From Bacteroidaceae bacterium (lineage in GTDB: Bacteria > Bacteroidota > Bacteroidia > Bacteroidales > Bacteroidaceae): DNA of 36,991 bases. Of this stretch, positions 15,322 to 24,903 are shown piece by piece (position 1 is the first letter of the stretch; the number at the start of each line of letters is the position of its first letter). Position numbers and translations under genes: made by a program. The notes beneath the pieces were generated by a model, which worked only from the letters and a program-made list of their open reading frames with translations, was not told the origin of the DNA and did no database searches. The stretch spans positions 1-36,991 of the forward strand of contig JAFZWK010000031.1 of assembly GCA_017617335.1 (NCBI GenBank), in the 5' to 3' direction.

Positions 15322-17745
15322 ATGAAAGTACTCAAGTTTGGCGGTACATCCGTAGGTTCCGTAGATAGTATTCTAAACGTAAAGAAAATCGTAGAGACTC
15401 AATCCGAGTCCCTCATTGTCGTGGTTAGTGCTTTAGGCGGCATAACAGACAAACTCATCAAGACGAGTCATATGGCTGTAGAGGGCGATCCGCTGTATCA
15501 AAAGTCCTTTGGAGAAATAGCAGAACGCCATGAGGAGATGATAAATGCTGTCATTCCTGACGGAAAGCAGAAAGACACTTTGATGGTTGTCGTGAAGAGT
15601 CTATTGGAGGAATTGCGGAGCATATATCAGGGTGTGTATCTGATTCACGACTTGAGTCCAAAGACTTTAGCCGCCATTGTTTCCTATGGTGAGCGTATCA
15701 GCAGTATCATTTTGACTACTCTGATTCGTGGTGCAGAATGGTTTGATAGCCGTAAGTTCATCAAGACGGAGACGAAGTCTGGACGTACCAGTTTGTCGAC
15801 GGAGTTGACATATAAATTGGTCAGGGAGACTTGGAAGACCATTCCGCAAATAAGTATCGTGGGTGGTTTCATTAGTACGGATGCCGTGAGTGGCGAGGTA
15901 ACCAATTTAGGTAGAGGGGGTAGTGACTATACAGCCAGTATCATTGCTGCTGCTCTTGATGCGACATCCCTGGAAATATGGACGGATGTTGATGGCTTCA
16001 TGACAGCTGATCCACGTGTAATCAGTTCAGCTTATGTGATTCCTGAATTGAGTTACGTGGAGGCGATGGAACTCTGCAATTTTGGTGCTAAAGTTGTTTA
16101 TCCTCCAACGATTTATCCTGTATGCGTGAAACACATTCCCATTCTGGTGAAGAACACTTTCAATCCGAATGCTCCAGGCTCAATCATCAAGGATGGTGTC
16201 AAAGATGATAAAAAAAGCATTAAAGGTATCTCTAGCATTAAGGGAACGACTCTGATAACGGTTGCTGGTCTATCCATGGTGGGAGTCATTGGTGTGAATC
16301 GTCGTATCTTCACCTGTTTGGCAGAAAATGGGATTTCTGTCTTTATGGTTAGCCAGGCTTCTTCGGAGAACAACACCAGTATTGGTGTGCAGGATGTGGA
16401 TGCAGATGCAGCATGCCGTGTGTTGAACGAGGAATTTGCCAAAGAGATAGAAGATGGCGCCATGTATCCTATGGCCGCAGAATCAGGTTTGGCTACTGTA
16501 GCTATCGTGGGTGAAAACATGAAGCATACGCCTGGTATTGCTGGTAAATTGTTCAACACGTTGGGGCGCAGTGGTATCAGCGTGATTGCATGTGCCCAAG
16601 GTGCCAGTGAGACCAATATTTCCTTTGTTATCGATGCAAATTACCTTCGTAAGGCACTTAATGTAATCCACGACTCCTTTTTCCTGAGTGAATATCAGGT
16701 TCTCAACCTTTTCATTTGTGGTGTGGGTACCGTAGGTGGTAGCTTGATTGAGCAGATTCATCATCAACAGGAGAAACTGAAACGAGAATTGCGCTTGAAG
16801 CTTAACGTGGTGGGTATTGCAAGTGGACACAATGCAATGTTTAATCGTGAGGGGTTTGATCTGGAAAACTATCGCGAGAAACTAAAGGCTTCCGCTCCTA
16901 GTGACATACAACGTCTACATGATGAAGTGATAGGTATGAACATATTCAACAGCGTCTTTGTGGATTGTACTGCCAGTGCAGAAGTAGCAGGTCTATATAA
17001 AGACTTCTTGGATCACAACATCAATGTGGTGGCAGCCAACAAGATAGCAGCCAGCAGTGATTATGTTAATTACAAGGAATTGAAAGAAATTGCTCAGAAG
17101 CGAGGCGTAAAATACCTTTTCGAGACCAATGTGGGTGCAGGTTTACCCATCATTCGCACCATCAATGACTTGAGGAATAGTGGAGACAAAATTCTGCGTA
17201 TCGAGGCTGTACTGAGTGGTACTCTCAATTTCATCTTCAACACCATTAGTCATGATATACCTTTTAGTAAGACGGTTGAAATGGCCAAAGCTGAGGGGTA
17301 TAGTGAACCAGATCCTCGAGTCGACTTGAGTGGACGTGATGTAATACGTAAGTTGGTAATTCTGGTTCGTGAGGCAGGTTATGAAATCAATCAGGAGGAT
17401 GTGGAGGCTAATCCTCTGATCCCTCAAGAGTTCTTTGATGGATCTATAGAGGATTTCTGGAAGAATCTGCCTTCGTTGGATGCCGGATTTGAGTCTCGTC
17501 GGCAGATATTGGAGAAAGAGGACAAGGTTTGGCGTTTCGTGGCAAAATTCATGGATGGTTATGCCAGTGTTTCCCTTGAGGAATTCGATCGTGACCATCC
17601 TTTCTATGTTTTGGAAGGCTCAAATAATATTGTTATGCTTACCACAGAGCGCTATAAAGAGTATCCAATGCTTATTCAGGGATATGGCGCAGGTGCAAGT
17701 GTAACTGCTGCTGGTGTGTTTGCTGATATCATGTCACTTGCATAG
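15322..17745 (+). CDS. thrA: Bifunctional aspartokinase / homoserine dehydrogenase
   Basis: The 807-aa product has the length of E. coli ThrA (820 aa). Residues 1-300 are the aspartokinase, opening with VLKFGGTSVGSVDSI and including GRGGSDYTASI and WTDVDGFMTADPRVI. Residues about 315-455 hold two ACT-type regulatory units (VGVIGVNRRIF and ISVIACAQGASETNIS). From about 463 is homoserine dehydrogenase, with the NAD(P) loop GVGTVGGSL at 467-475, VVAANKIA, and the catalytic region around LSGTLNFIF and YSEPDPRVDLSGRDV. It performs the first and third steps of threonine synthesis; the ACT domains suggest feedback by threonine. It is first in an operon: the next gene starts 2 bases after its stop. 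Confidence 0.96.
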   Translation: MKVLKFGGTSVGSVDSILNVKKIVETQSESLIVVVSALGGITDKLIKTSHMAVEGDPLYQKSFGEIAERHEEMINAVIPDGKQKDTLMVVVKSLLEELRSIYQGVYLIHDLSPKTLAAIVSYGERISSIILTTLIRGAEWFDSRKFIKTETKSGRTSLSTELTYKLVRETWKTIPQISIVGGFISTDAVSGEVTNLGRGGSDYTASIIAAALDATSLEIWTDVDGFMTADPRVISSAYVIPELSYVEAMELCNFGAKVVYPPTIYPVCVKHIPILVKNTFNPNAPGSIIKDGVKDDKKSIKGISSIKGTTLITVAGLSMVGVIGVNRRIFTCLAENGISVFMVSQASSENNTSIGVQDVDADAACRVLNEEFAKEIEDGAMYPMAAESGLATVAIVGENMKHTPGIAGKLFNTLGRSGISVIACAQGASETNISFVIDANYLRKALNVIHDSFFLSEYQVLNLFICGVGTVGGSLIEQIHHQQEKLKRELRLKLNVVGIASGHNAMFNREGFDLENYREKLKASAPSDIQRLHDEVIGMNIFNSVFVDCTASAEVAGLYKDFLDHNINVVAANKIAASSDYVNYKELKEIAQKRGVKYLFETNVGAGLPIIRTINDLRNSGDKILRIEAVLSGTLNFIFNTISHDIPFSKTVEMAKAEGYSEPDPRVDLSGRDVIRKLVILVREAGYEINQEDVEANPLIPQEFFDGSIEDFWKNLPSLDAGFESRRQILEKEDKVWRFVAKFMDGYASVSLEEFDRDHPFYVLEGSNNIVMLTTERYKEYPMLIQGYGAGASVTAAGVFADIMSLA

Positions 17746-17747
17746 GA

Positions 17748-18959
17748 ATGAAGCATTTGATAATCTTAGGTGATGGGATGGCAGATTGGCATTCCGAAGC
17801 ATTGGGAGGCAAAACTCTTATGCAGTACGCTGATACACCTAACTTTGACAAGTTGGCTCGTCTGGGTCGAAATGGCCTTTTGAAGACAATACCAGACGGT
17901 TTCCATCCTGGTAGTGAAGTTGCCAACAGTAGCATTCTGGGATATGACCAGCATGTGGTTTACGAAGGAAGAGGTCCTTTGGAGGCTGCCAGTATTGGTG
18001 TGGAACTGGAAGATGGAGATTTAGCTATGCGATGCAATTTGGTTTGCGTGGAAGGGGATATCTTGAAGAATCATTCTTGTGGTCGATTGGAAACCGAAGA
18101 GGGTGATGTCTTGATAAAGTATCTTCAAAAGCATCTTGGCAATGATCGGATACATTTCTACACAGGTGTGCAGTATCGTCATTTGTTGGTCTTGAAGGGA
18201 GGTGACAAGCGTTTGAAATGCACGCCTCCTCATGATATCCCAGGAAAACCATTCCGTCCCTATATGCTTCAGGCAGAATGTAGAGAGGCAGAGGAGACGG
18301 CAGCTTTGCTTACAGACTTAATATACAAGAGCCAAGAACTGCTTCTTGACCATCCTTTGAATAAACAACGTATAGCAAATGGACAAGATCCTGCCAACAG
18401 CATTTGGCCTTGGGGTGGAGGATATCGCCCTAAGATGACACCTCTGACAGTCACCTATCCCCAAATAAAAAAAGGAGCAGTAATAAGTGCTGTGGATTTG
18501 ATTCGTGGTATTGGTCATTATGCTGGCTTGCAGTTTATCGAAGTAGAAGGTGCTACAGGACTCTATGATACCAATTATGAAGGTAAGGCTCAAGCTGCCT
18601 TGGATGCACTTCGTACAGTCGATTTCGTTTATTTGCATGTGGAAGCTAGCGATGAAGCAGGACATGACGGAAATGAATCGCTGAAATTGCAGACAATCAC
18701 AGATTTTGATCACCGTCTGGTGGGTCCTATTCTGGCGGAATTGGAAAAGTGGAATGAGCCTGTGTCAGTTGCCCTTCTTCCCGACCATCCTACGCCTTGT
18801 GAGTTAAGGACTCACACGAATGAACCTGTTCCTTTCTGCATCTATTATCCAGGCATAGAAGCTGATTCTGTGCAGTCTCTTGATGAAGAATCTGCTAAGG
18901 CAGGTTCGTATGGACTTCTGGAAGGCAATCAATTTATTAACGAATTCATGAAGATTTAG
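17748..18959 (+). CDS. apgM: ApgM-family phosphoglycerate mutase homologue, probable homoserine kinase
   Basis: The 403-aa product belongs to the archaeal-type 2,3-bisphosphoglycerate-independent phosphoglycerate mutases of the alkaline-phosphatase superfamily. Visible motifs are LILGDGMADW with metal-binding Asp9, HPGSEVANSSILGYD with Ser56 nearby, HVEASDEAGHDGN, and the metal site LLPDHPTP. The context is what defines its likely job. It lies between thrA and thrC with 2-base gaps, and no classical GHMP homoserine kinase (ThrB) is in the operon. A subfamily in exactly this position has been proposed to be the missing homoserine kinase of Bacteroidetes, making O-phosphohomoserine for threonine synthase. 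That function is inferred from context here; a glycolytic mutase role is the alternative. Confidence 0.85.
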   Translation: MKHLIILGDGMADWHSEALGGKTLMQYADTPNFDKLARLGRNGLLKTIPDGFHPGSEVANSSILGYDQHVVYEGRGPLEAASIGVELEDGDLAMRCNLVCVEGDILKNHSCGRLETEEGDVLIKYLQKHLGNDRIHFYTGVQYRHLLVLKGGDKRLKCTPPHDIPGKPFRPYMLQAECREAEETAALLTDLIYKSQELLLDHPLNKQRIANGQDPANSIWPWGGGYRPKMTPLTVTYPQIKKGAVISAVDLIRGIGHYAGLQFIEVEGATGLYDTNYEGKAQAALDALRTVDFVYLHVEASDEAGHDGNESLKLQTITDFDHRLVGPILAELEKWNEPVSVALLPDHPTPCELRTHTNEPVPFCIYYPGIEADSVQSLDEESAKAGSYGLLEGNQFINEFMKI

Positions 18960-18961
18960 AT

Positions 18962-20254
18962 ATGAACTATTATTCGACCAATGGGAAAGCGCCTATAGCA
19001 ACGCTGGAAAAGGCTGTCGTGAAAGGTTTGGCCGAGGATAGAGGACTTTATATGCCGGAGCGCATTAAGAATCTACCCCAAGAGTTCTTTGACCATATTG
19101 AGGAACTTTCTTTCCAGGAGATTGCATATCAGGTAGCAGATGCTTTCTTTGGAGAAGATGTTCCGGCAGACAAACTCAAGCAGATTGTCTATGATACTTT
19201 GTCCTTTGATACTCCTGTTGTCCCTGTGAAAGAGAACATTTTTAGTTTGGAACTCTTTCATGGGCCCACGTTAGCCTTCAAGGACGTTGGCGCCCGCTTT
19301 ATGGCTCGTCTGCTGCGTTATTTCAATGGCGAAGATACTGTGAACGTCCTGGTGGCAACATCGGGTGACACGGGTTCTGCTGTAGCTAATGGTTTCTTGG
19401 GTGTAGAGGGTGTTCATGTCTATGTCCTGTATCCCAAGGGGAAGGTTAGTCTTATTCAGGAATATCAGTTCACGACGTTGGGACATAATGTTACTGCCCT
19501 GGAGGTAGATGGCGTTTTTGATGATTGTCAGGCTTTGGTAAAGAATGCTTTTATGGATGATGAGTTGAATCGGCACATGAAGCTGACGAGTGCCAACAGC
19601 ATCAATGTGGCACGTTTCCTGCCTCAGTCATTCTATTACTTCTATGCTTATTCTCAGATGAAGAAACGTGGCTTGGCAGACAATCTGGTCGTATGTGTCC
19701 CCAGTGGGAACTTTGGTAACATTTGTTCTGCTTTGTTTGGCAAAAAGATGGGATTGCCTGTCAAGCGTTTCATAGCGGCAAACAACGCGAATGATGTCTT
19801 CTATAAGTATCTGCAAACAGGTAAGTATGAACCTAAGGATAGTGTACAGACGATTGCCAATGCAATGGACGTCGGAGCCCCCAGCAATTTTGCTCGAATC
19901 CTCGACTTATACAAGGGCTCTCATGATGCTGTATGCCAGGACATCAGTGGTGCCACATACAGCGATGTCCAGATAGCTGACACTATCCGCGAGTGCCTCT
20001 CAGAGACGGGTTATCTACTGGATCCTCATGGCGCATGTGGTTACAGTGCATTAAAGGAAGGATTGAAACCTGATGAGAAAGGTGTATTCTTGGAAACGGC
20101 TCATCCTGCCAAATTCAAGGATACTGTGGAACGTATTACAGGGAAAGTGGTAGAGATTCCTCCAAGACTGGCAGCCTTCATGAAGGGAACAAAACAAAGT
20201 GTTTCAATCTCTAAAGAGTTCACAGATTTCAAGTTGTATCTTTTAAATCAATAA
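18962..20254 (+). CDS. thrC: Threonine synthase
   Basis: The 430-aa product converts O-phosphohomoserine to threonine with PLP. It opens MNYYSTNGKAPIATLEKAVV, and the PLP lysine lies in FHGPTLAFKDVGARF at Lys107. VLVATSGDTGSAVANGF is the phosphate-binding stretch, VVCVPSGNFGNI and LDPHGACGYSAL are further conserved blocks, and the length suits the E. coli/yeast-type short enzyme. It starts 2 bases after the ApgM-like gene, completing a three-gene threonine operon. The next gene begins only 7 bases after its stop on the same strand. Confidence 0.96.
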   Translation: MNYYSTNGKAPIATLEKAVVKGLAEDRGLYMPERIKNLPQEFFDHIEELSFQEIAYQVADAFFGEDVPADKLKQIVYDTLSFDTPVVPVKENIFSLELFHGPTLAFKDVGARFMARLLRYFNGEDTVNVLVATSGDTGSAVANGFLGVEGVHVYVLYPKGKVSLIQEYQFTTLGHNVTALEVDGVFDDCQALVKNAFMDDELNRHMKLTSANSINVARFLPQSFYYFYAYSQMKKRGLADNLVVCVPSGNFGNICSALFGKKMGLPVKRFIAANNANDVFYKYLQTGKYEPKDSVQTIANAMDVGAPSNFARILDLYKGSHDAVCQDISGATYSDVQIADTIRECLSETGYLLDPHGACGYSALKEGLKPDEKGVFLETAHPAKFKDTVERITGKVVEIPPRLAAFMKGTKQSVSISKEFTDFKLYLLNQ

Positions 20255-20261
20255 TCGATAT

Positions 20262-21287
20262 ATGGCAACAAATTCAATGAAACGATATTTAATCTTATCA
20301 GCAGTATTCCTGATAGTTTCAATTAGGATGTCTGGTCAAGTTCTTATAGAAAATCAGCACAAATCTTATTCTGAGATAGTTGAAGAGGCTACGAGAGACA
20401 AGAAAATGTTCAATCACATGGATCTTTCTCTCACGGCAGGAACTACAGGTGTAGGTTTTGATATAGCAATGCCGGCAGGCGACTTCCTGAGATTGCGGAC
20501 AGGAGCGGCCTTTATGCCTCATTTCAATTATAAAATGAAGTTCGACATCCAGGTAGGAGATGATCCCTCCCAGAGTGCCAAACGGTTTGAGACACTCTCA
20601 GATTATCTCAAGCAAATGACTGGATATGATGTGGATGACCATGTGGACATGATAGGCAAGCCAACACTTAATAATTTCAAGTTCATGCTGGATGTCTTGC
20701 CTCTGAAGAATAAGTATTTTCATATCACTATCGGCTTCTATGCAGGACCTTCTATGGTGGCAAAAGCAACAAATGCTGTGGAGGATATGACCTCCTTGAT
20801 GGCTGTTTCCATTTACAATAATATTTACAAGAAGGTACTCAACGAAGATGACATATTTGCAGGAGTAGAGTTCCCGCCTGCCATCAATGCAAAAATCCTC
20901 AACGCTGGTACGATGGGTATGCCTGTTGGAACGTTTGGCAGAGATATGACTTTAAATGACGGGCGGACATTCAAGGCGGGAGATACTTATATGATGTATC
21001 CCAACCACGAGAACATGATTAAGATTAAGATGAAGACCGATGTATTTAAGCCCTATTTGGGTGTGGGATACGGAGGTCCTGTCTCAAAGGATAAGAGATA
21101 TAGCCTTGCTTTCGAATGTGGATTCATGTCTTTGGGAGAAGCACCTGAAGTACTGACTCATGAGGGAGTCGATCTGGAGAGAGATTTGTCAAGTGTTGCT
21201 TCGCAGATCAAATCCTATGTAAACTTGGTAAAGCACATGAAGGTCTATCCTGTTCTGGATATTCGTGTTACTCGGAAGTTATTCTGA
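20262..21287 (+). CDS. Putative outer-membrane beta-barrel protein
   Basis: The 341-aa product has an N-terminal signal-like segment; the start could be 20262 (MATNSMKRYLIL) or 20277 (MKRYLILSAVFLIVSIRMSG), and the second gives a neater signal peptide. The mature part has alternating strands such as MDLSLTAGTTGVGFDIAMPA, FLRLRTGAAFMPHFNYKMKF and FKPYLGVGYGGPV, and ends in a strand with terminal Phe (LDIRVTRKLF), the usual closing residue of outer-membrane barrels. No named family was recognised. It begins 7 bases after thrC and may be read through from the threonine operon, but no functional link to threonine is evident. The 205-base gap after it holds only weak inverted repeats (21371-21390; 21423-21431 with 21484-21492). 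Confidence 0.6.
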   Translation: MATNSMKRYLILSAVFLIVSIRMSGQVLIENQHKSYSEIVEEATRDKKMFNHMDLSLTAGTTGVGFDIAMPAGDFLRLRTGAAFMPHFNYKMKFDIQVGDDPSQSAKRFETLSDYLKQMTGYDVDDHVDMIGKPTLNNFKFMLDVLPLKNKYFHITIGFYAGPSMVAKATNAVEDMTSLMAVSIYNNIYKKVLNEDDIFAGVEFPPAINAKILNAGTMGMPVGTFGRDMTLNDGRTFKAGDTYMMYPNHENMIKIKMKTDVFKPYLGVGYGGPVSKDKRYSLAFECGFMSLGEAPEVLTHEGVDLERDLSSVASQIKSYVNLVKHMKVYPVLDIRVTRKLF

Positions 21288-21492
21288 AGTGAAATAATGT
21301 GCTGATTTCTTTGTGCAAAAAGAAATATATCCTTTTGCAGAATGGTTGGCACGTTCATTTTCACCGTGGCAGCTTTTGTTATACAAAGCTATGTCAAGTC
21401 TACGGAGTCAAGGACCGATAGGAGTTTATTTAGGTTTCAAAGCTTGCCCAATGAGTGTTTGTCGTAAAGTTAGAAAGGACACCAAATAAACT

Positions 21493-23685
21493 TCAATAAA
21501 CGGCAATGACCGATAGGGGAGGAAGGAGAATGTTTCCGTCTTGACAACGATTCCTCTTGCCATCAGGGTGGAAAGAATACTCTTTGCCCATGAATGCTGA
21601 AGAGTGCACATTCACCTCGACATTCCTCCAGTTTACCAGGAAATGAATGGTCTTGCCGTTATGTGCGTAGGATGCACTCAGCACATCAGGTACATTGATC
21701 GCACCTGTTGCGGTGAATATTTGCGACTTCCCGCATTCGAAAGGAAGAGGATGCAATGTTCGTCCCAACTGTAGATACTCCGGACACGCTTTCCTCCATT
21801 CGGTTAGTGTCTTTATCAAGGAAAGTGAAGCCTCTCGGTTAGGTCGGTATTCTGGCGAGAAATCGCGTTGTCCCCAAGCCCACAGAATTTCTCCTTTGTC
21901 ATTGATAACGACTGTCAGGAAATCTCCGGCGAGGAATGAATATGCCAAACGATATTGGAATATTTCCAGAGTCTTGTGGCAGTTGACAAAGTAGTCTCCG
22001 CAAACATTGTTGCCCATGAAGTTGGTGACATATTCATGATAGATGTACGAGTAGAGAGGTACAGGCTGTCCTCCCCAGAAATTAAGGCCACATCGGTTGT
22101 CTGAGAAGAGGAGTTTCGGGATGAAAGGTTCTGCTGCAGCGCTTTCGCATCCGAGAACCAGCCCTGGATTTTCTTTGAGAACCTGTTCGTATATCTTGTT
22201 TGCTGCCTCACTTTCCCATTTCCCTGGTACAGCGGGGTGCCCGTGATCATGGGAGTAGCACATGTAAGGAGTTCCTCCGTGGTTTTGATCCATCATCTGG
22301 ATATAGGCCACTCCAGATGAGCGTATCTTCTTCATTTCCTCGGTAAGGGTGTTTCTTGTGAATTCGGTTGAAGGACAAAGGTCATAACCGCTTCTTTGTC
22401 CCGTGCAAATCCTGGAAGTCGGCAGGTTTCCGTCTGGAGCGATGCACATATACTTCTCAAGATGTCCGTCAATCAAGTCTTGGGATTTATCATATTCCAC
22501 CAGATTGCTCTTTTGGGTCCACCCCATCCCGCTGCAATAGACTCCCACTTCTCCTCCAATCCCGTGCATGCGGCTGACAAATTCCTTGAGGGCATCTTCT
22601 CCTCCATAGGGAGGCCAGACGTATGGAGGTGCCCAGGGAGCAGTTCCTTCCCAATGCATCAGGAGTGCCATCACGGGAGCTCCTGTCTGTTTGGTAAAGT
22701 CTTCTATTATCGGCATCGCGTTCACGTATGGGAAAAGTTTGTTGGGTGACATCTCGTCCATATCATGGTGTCCTCTGACGCAATAGGTCAGGACTACGTA
22801 AGGCTCAAAGTACCAGTTAGGCAAGGACTTGTTCTTCTCTATGCGAACAAAACCTTTGTGATGCGAATCGAAATAGTGGCGATAGATATCTGCTGCAGCA
22901 TACCAGCTGCCTTCGAAACAGCCGAGGACAGTTTCATCGCTGGAAATGTATGACCCTTTCTCTGCACCAGGATAAAGTCTGATTTGGAGATGAATTCCTT
23001 CTTCCGTCTTGCGGAAATCGACCTGTCGTGTATTGTGTGCGGGATCGTGTGCACCAAAATAAACACCTCCCTTGTGCGTTACCTGAGCGACGAAAGGAGT
23101 CAAGACCATCCCTGGATACATGCCGTAGTTACCTTGACTTGGGTACTCTGGTTCGATATATTGATGCTTGGATGCATCGCTGATGAAGGCTCCCTCGTTG
23201 TAGGGCCATAGGATACCTTCGTCCTCCGAAGATGTCTCTTTTACTGAGATGCAAGGGTACTCCATCCATTCTATCTGGTCATCCGTATCCACCTTCATCG
23301 AGAAATGGAAAAGGCCGTCTTTCCTGTTTGCTCTTACCGAAATAGATACTTGAAAATCACGGTCGGGGAAGTCCGAATAGGTAAAGGTTAGGCATTTCCC
23401 TTTTTGGACGAACATACACTTCTCGGCATCTGTTGCGGTGTATAGTTGGTTCGTTCCGTCTGCGTTCAGGAAACGGATGCGGAATAGCGGCTCGTTGCAA
23501 TCGGCGAGAAGATTCTCATCTTGGCCAAGATAAATGAGGGAACCAGTTGTCCTGTCCATTGATATGCAGTAGCCTGAATCTTTTATTGCAAGAGAAACCT
23601 CTTTTCCCTCGTTTGGGGAGTAGGCAACCATGTATAAAGCGTGGGTTACCAAAAGTATGAAGCAACCAAGTCTGGATTTTAGCAT
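21493..23685 (-). CDS. Exported DUF6259-like putative glycoside hydrolase
   Basis: The 730-aa product begins with a hydrophobic signal (MLKSRLGCFILLVTHALYMV). The N-terminal 270 residues form a beta-sandwich of the kind preceding GH-D-clan barrels (YCISMDRTTGSLIYLG and on). A TIM-barrel-like region follows (about 290-620), with MALLMHWEGTAPWAPPYVWP, IQMMDQNHGGTPYMCY, PGLVLGCESAAAEPF and FMGNNVCGDYF, and a small C-terminal beta domain ends in PPLSVIAVY. The layout resembles DUF6259 proteins, distantly like alpha-galactosidase-type enzymes. An Asp/Glu pair in MMDQNHGG and GCESAA could be catalytic; this is a guess. It is the last gene of a minus-strand unit, 62 bases after the phosphoesterase. 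Confidence 0.6.
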   Translation of the reverse strand: MLKSRLGCFILLVTHALYMVAYSPNEGKEVSLAIKDSGYCISMDRTTGSLIYLGQDENLLADCNEPLFRIRFLNADGTNQLYTATDAEKCMFVQKGKCLTFTYSDFPDRDFQVSISVRANRKDGLFHFSMKVDTDDQIEWMEYPCISVKETSSEDEGILWPYNEGAFISDASKHQYIEPEYPSQGNYGMYPGMVLTPFVAQVTHKGGVYFGAHDPAHNTRQVDFRKTEEGIHLQIRLYPGAEKGSYISSDETVLGCFEGSWYAAADIYRHYFDSHHKGFVRIEKNKSLPNWYFEPYVVLTYCVRGHHDMDEMSPNKLFPYVNAMPIIEDFTKQTGAPVMALLMHWEGTAPWAPPYVWPPYGGEDALKEFVSRMHGIGGEVGVYCSGMGWTQKSNLVEYDKSQDLIDGHLEKYMCIAPDGNLPTSRICTGQRSGYDLCPSTEFTRNTLTEEMKKIRSSGVAYIQMMDQNHGGTPYMCYSHDHGHPAVPGKWESEAANKIYEQVLKENPGLVLGCESAAAEPFIPKLLFSDNRCGLNFWGGQPVPLYSYIYHEYVTNFMGNNVCGDYFVNCHKTLEIFQYRLAYSFLAGDFLTVVINDKGEILWAWGQRDFSPEYRPNREASLSLIKTLTEWRKACPEYLQLGRTLHPLPFECGKSQIFTATGAINVPDVLSASYAHNGKTIHFLVNWRNVEVNVHSSAFMGKEYSFHPDGKRNRCQDGNILLPPLSVIAVY

Positions 23686-23747
23686 AACAATATCTTTTTA
23701 ATACTCGAGTGAGGTTCTTGGCTATCCATGAACTCTCAAAAGTTGGA

Positions 23748-24845
23748 TTAGTACGTGAATTCCAGGTCGTAATCCTTGCCTCCTGCTCCAACGCGGAAGG
23801 AATGGACCTGTTTGCTCTTCAGTTTGATGGCTATCACATCGAAGCATAGAGATGCATTCAGGTCAAAGTCGATGTGTGTCTGTCCAGGAAGCATCTGCTT
23901 GGGATCCACGAAGCCCAGCCCCTGAGTGATGTAGTAGTTCACGCCATCATCATTTATGTGCTGATTGCAATGTGTGTCACCGCATAGGAGACCTACCAGC
24001 CGACCCTTGCTGCGCTTAAAGTTCCATTCCAGTCCCAGTTCTCCACCCTTGCGACGATTCACGAAGTCGGCTAGCAGATGGCACAGCACCTCACAGGTGG
24101 GTCGCTTGGCATCCTTCACGCTCATCCAGCGTCCGATGGGGTGGGGCATGTAGTGGGACAAGGTCACAATATCTGTTCCCTCGCTCGTATTCTTCAATAC
24201 GCCGGTAAGCCACTCCAGTTGTTCATTATCGAAGGTATAGTAGTTTTCACCAAGCGTTTCCGTTCCCTCGCTGTTCAGGAAAATGACGCGGACATGTTTT
24301 TCAGGTATGTCATAGTAGCCGTATGCCTTGTCCTCTACGATATGCAGTTTGCCGCGGGAATATCGTTCGCTTGGTTTCTGGAATGTGTCCGAGAGGAACT
24401 GACTGTTGAAGTGTCGTCCGCCTCCGCCATCCCAGTCGTGGTTGCCAGGAGCGTAAATCCATATACCCGGGAAAAGTCCCATCTGTTCGCGCGTTTGCAT
24501 GACCATCTTATCTGCTGCTTCAGAACTGTTGTGCGCTTCTCCTGCATTCAAGCCGATGTCACCCAGGTTAGCCATAAAGTCGTAGCCGAAGAGACGGTCC
24601 GTGGCTGTCATATAGCCGAAATGCTTATAAGTTTCACTTCTGTCGCTACCCCATCCACAGTGTACGTCGGTAAGAATGGGGAAAACGAGAGTTTCCTCAC
24701 CGTTTTTCCAGTTGATGTAGCGCATGAATGTTTCTCGTGCCTGAGGCATCACGAAATCAGGAACGCTTTGGGCCGAACAGATTCCTGTGGAGAGGAAGAC
24801 CAATCCTGCAATCAGTTTTGACAGGGAAAAACGAATGTTAATCAT
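23748..24845 (-). CDS. Exported calcineurin-type metallophosphoesterase
   Basis: The start at 24845 is preferred because it gives MINIRFSLSKLIAGLVFLST followed by GICSAQ as a signal peptide; the frame also has an ATG 14 codons earlier. In the 365-aa product the metal-binding blocks of calcineurin-like phosphoesterases appear in order: LTDVHCGW with Asp60 and His62, LGDIG, PGNHDWDGGGG with Asn135 and His136, LSHYMPHP, and CGDTH with Asp290 and His292. Such periplasmic enzymes remove phosphate from diverse esters. It sits between two putative glycoside hydrolases in the same unit (gaps of 58 and 62 bases), which suggests a substrate such as a phosphorylated glycan, but this is inference. Confidence 0.85.
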   Translation of the reverse strand: MINIRFSLSKLIAGLVFLSTGICSAQSVPDFVMPQARETFMRYINWKNGEETLVFPILTDVHCGWGSDRSETYKHFGYMTATDRLFGYDFMANLGDIGLNAGEAHNSSEAADKMVMQTREQMGLFPGIWIYAPGNHDWDGGGGRHFNSQFLSDTFQKPSERYSRGKLHIVEDKAYGYYDIPEKHVRVIFLNSEGTETLGENYYTFDNEQLEWLTGVLKNTSEGTDIVTLSHYMPHPIGRWMSVKDAKRPTCEVLCHLLADFVNRRKGGELGLEWNFKRSKGRLVGLLCGDTHCNQHINDDGVNYYITQGLGFVDPKQMLPGQTHIDFDLNASLCFDVIAIKLKSKQVHSFRVGAGGKDYDLEFTY

Positions 24846-24903
24846 AATATCTTGTCTTTTTTGTACGTGACGTACATTTTCTAACAATCTTTCTTGTACT
24901 CAA

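Noticed and set aside
21342-21467. 41-codon plus-strand frame (MVGTFIFTVAAFVIQSYVKS...) in the gap after the outer-membrane protein
   Set aside because: It has one hydrophobic stretch and a near-miss -7 element (TATCCTTTTG), but no ribosome site, no homology I recognise, and weak inverted repeats inside it; support is too thin.
24078-24821. 247-codon plus-strand frame within the phosphoesterase gene
   Set aside because: The minus strand has the complete set of metallophosphoesterase motifs in order; the plus-strand frame has none.
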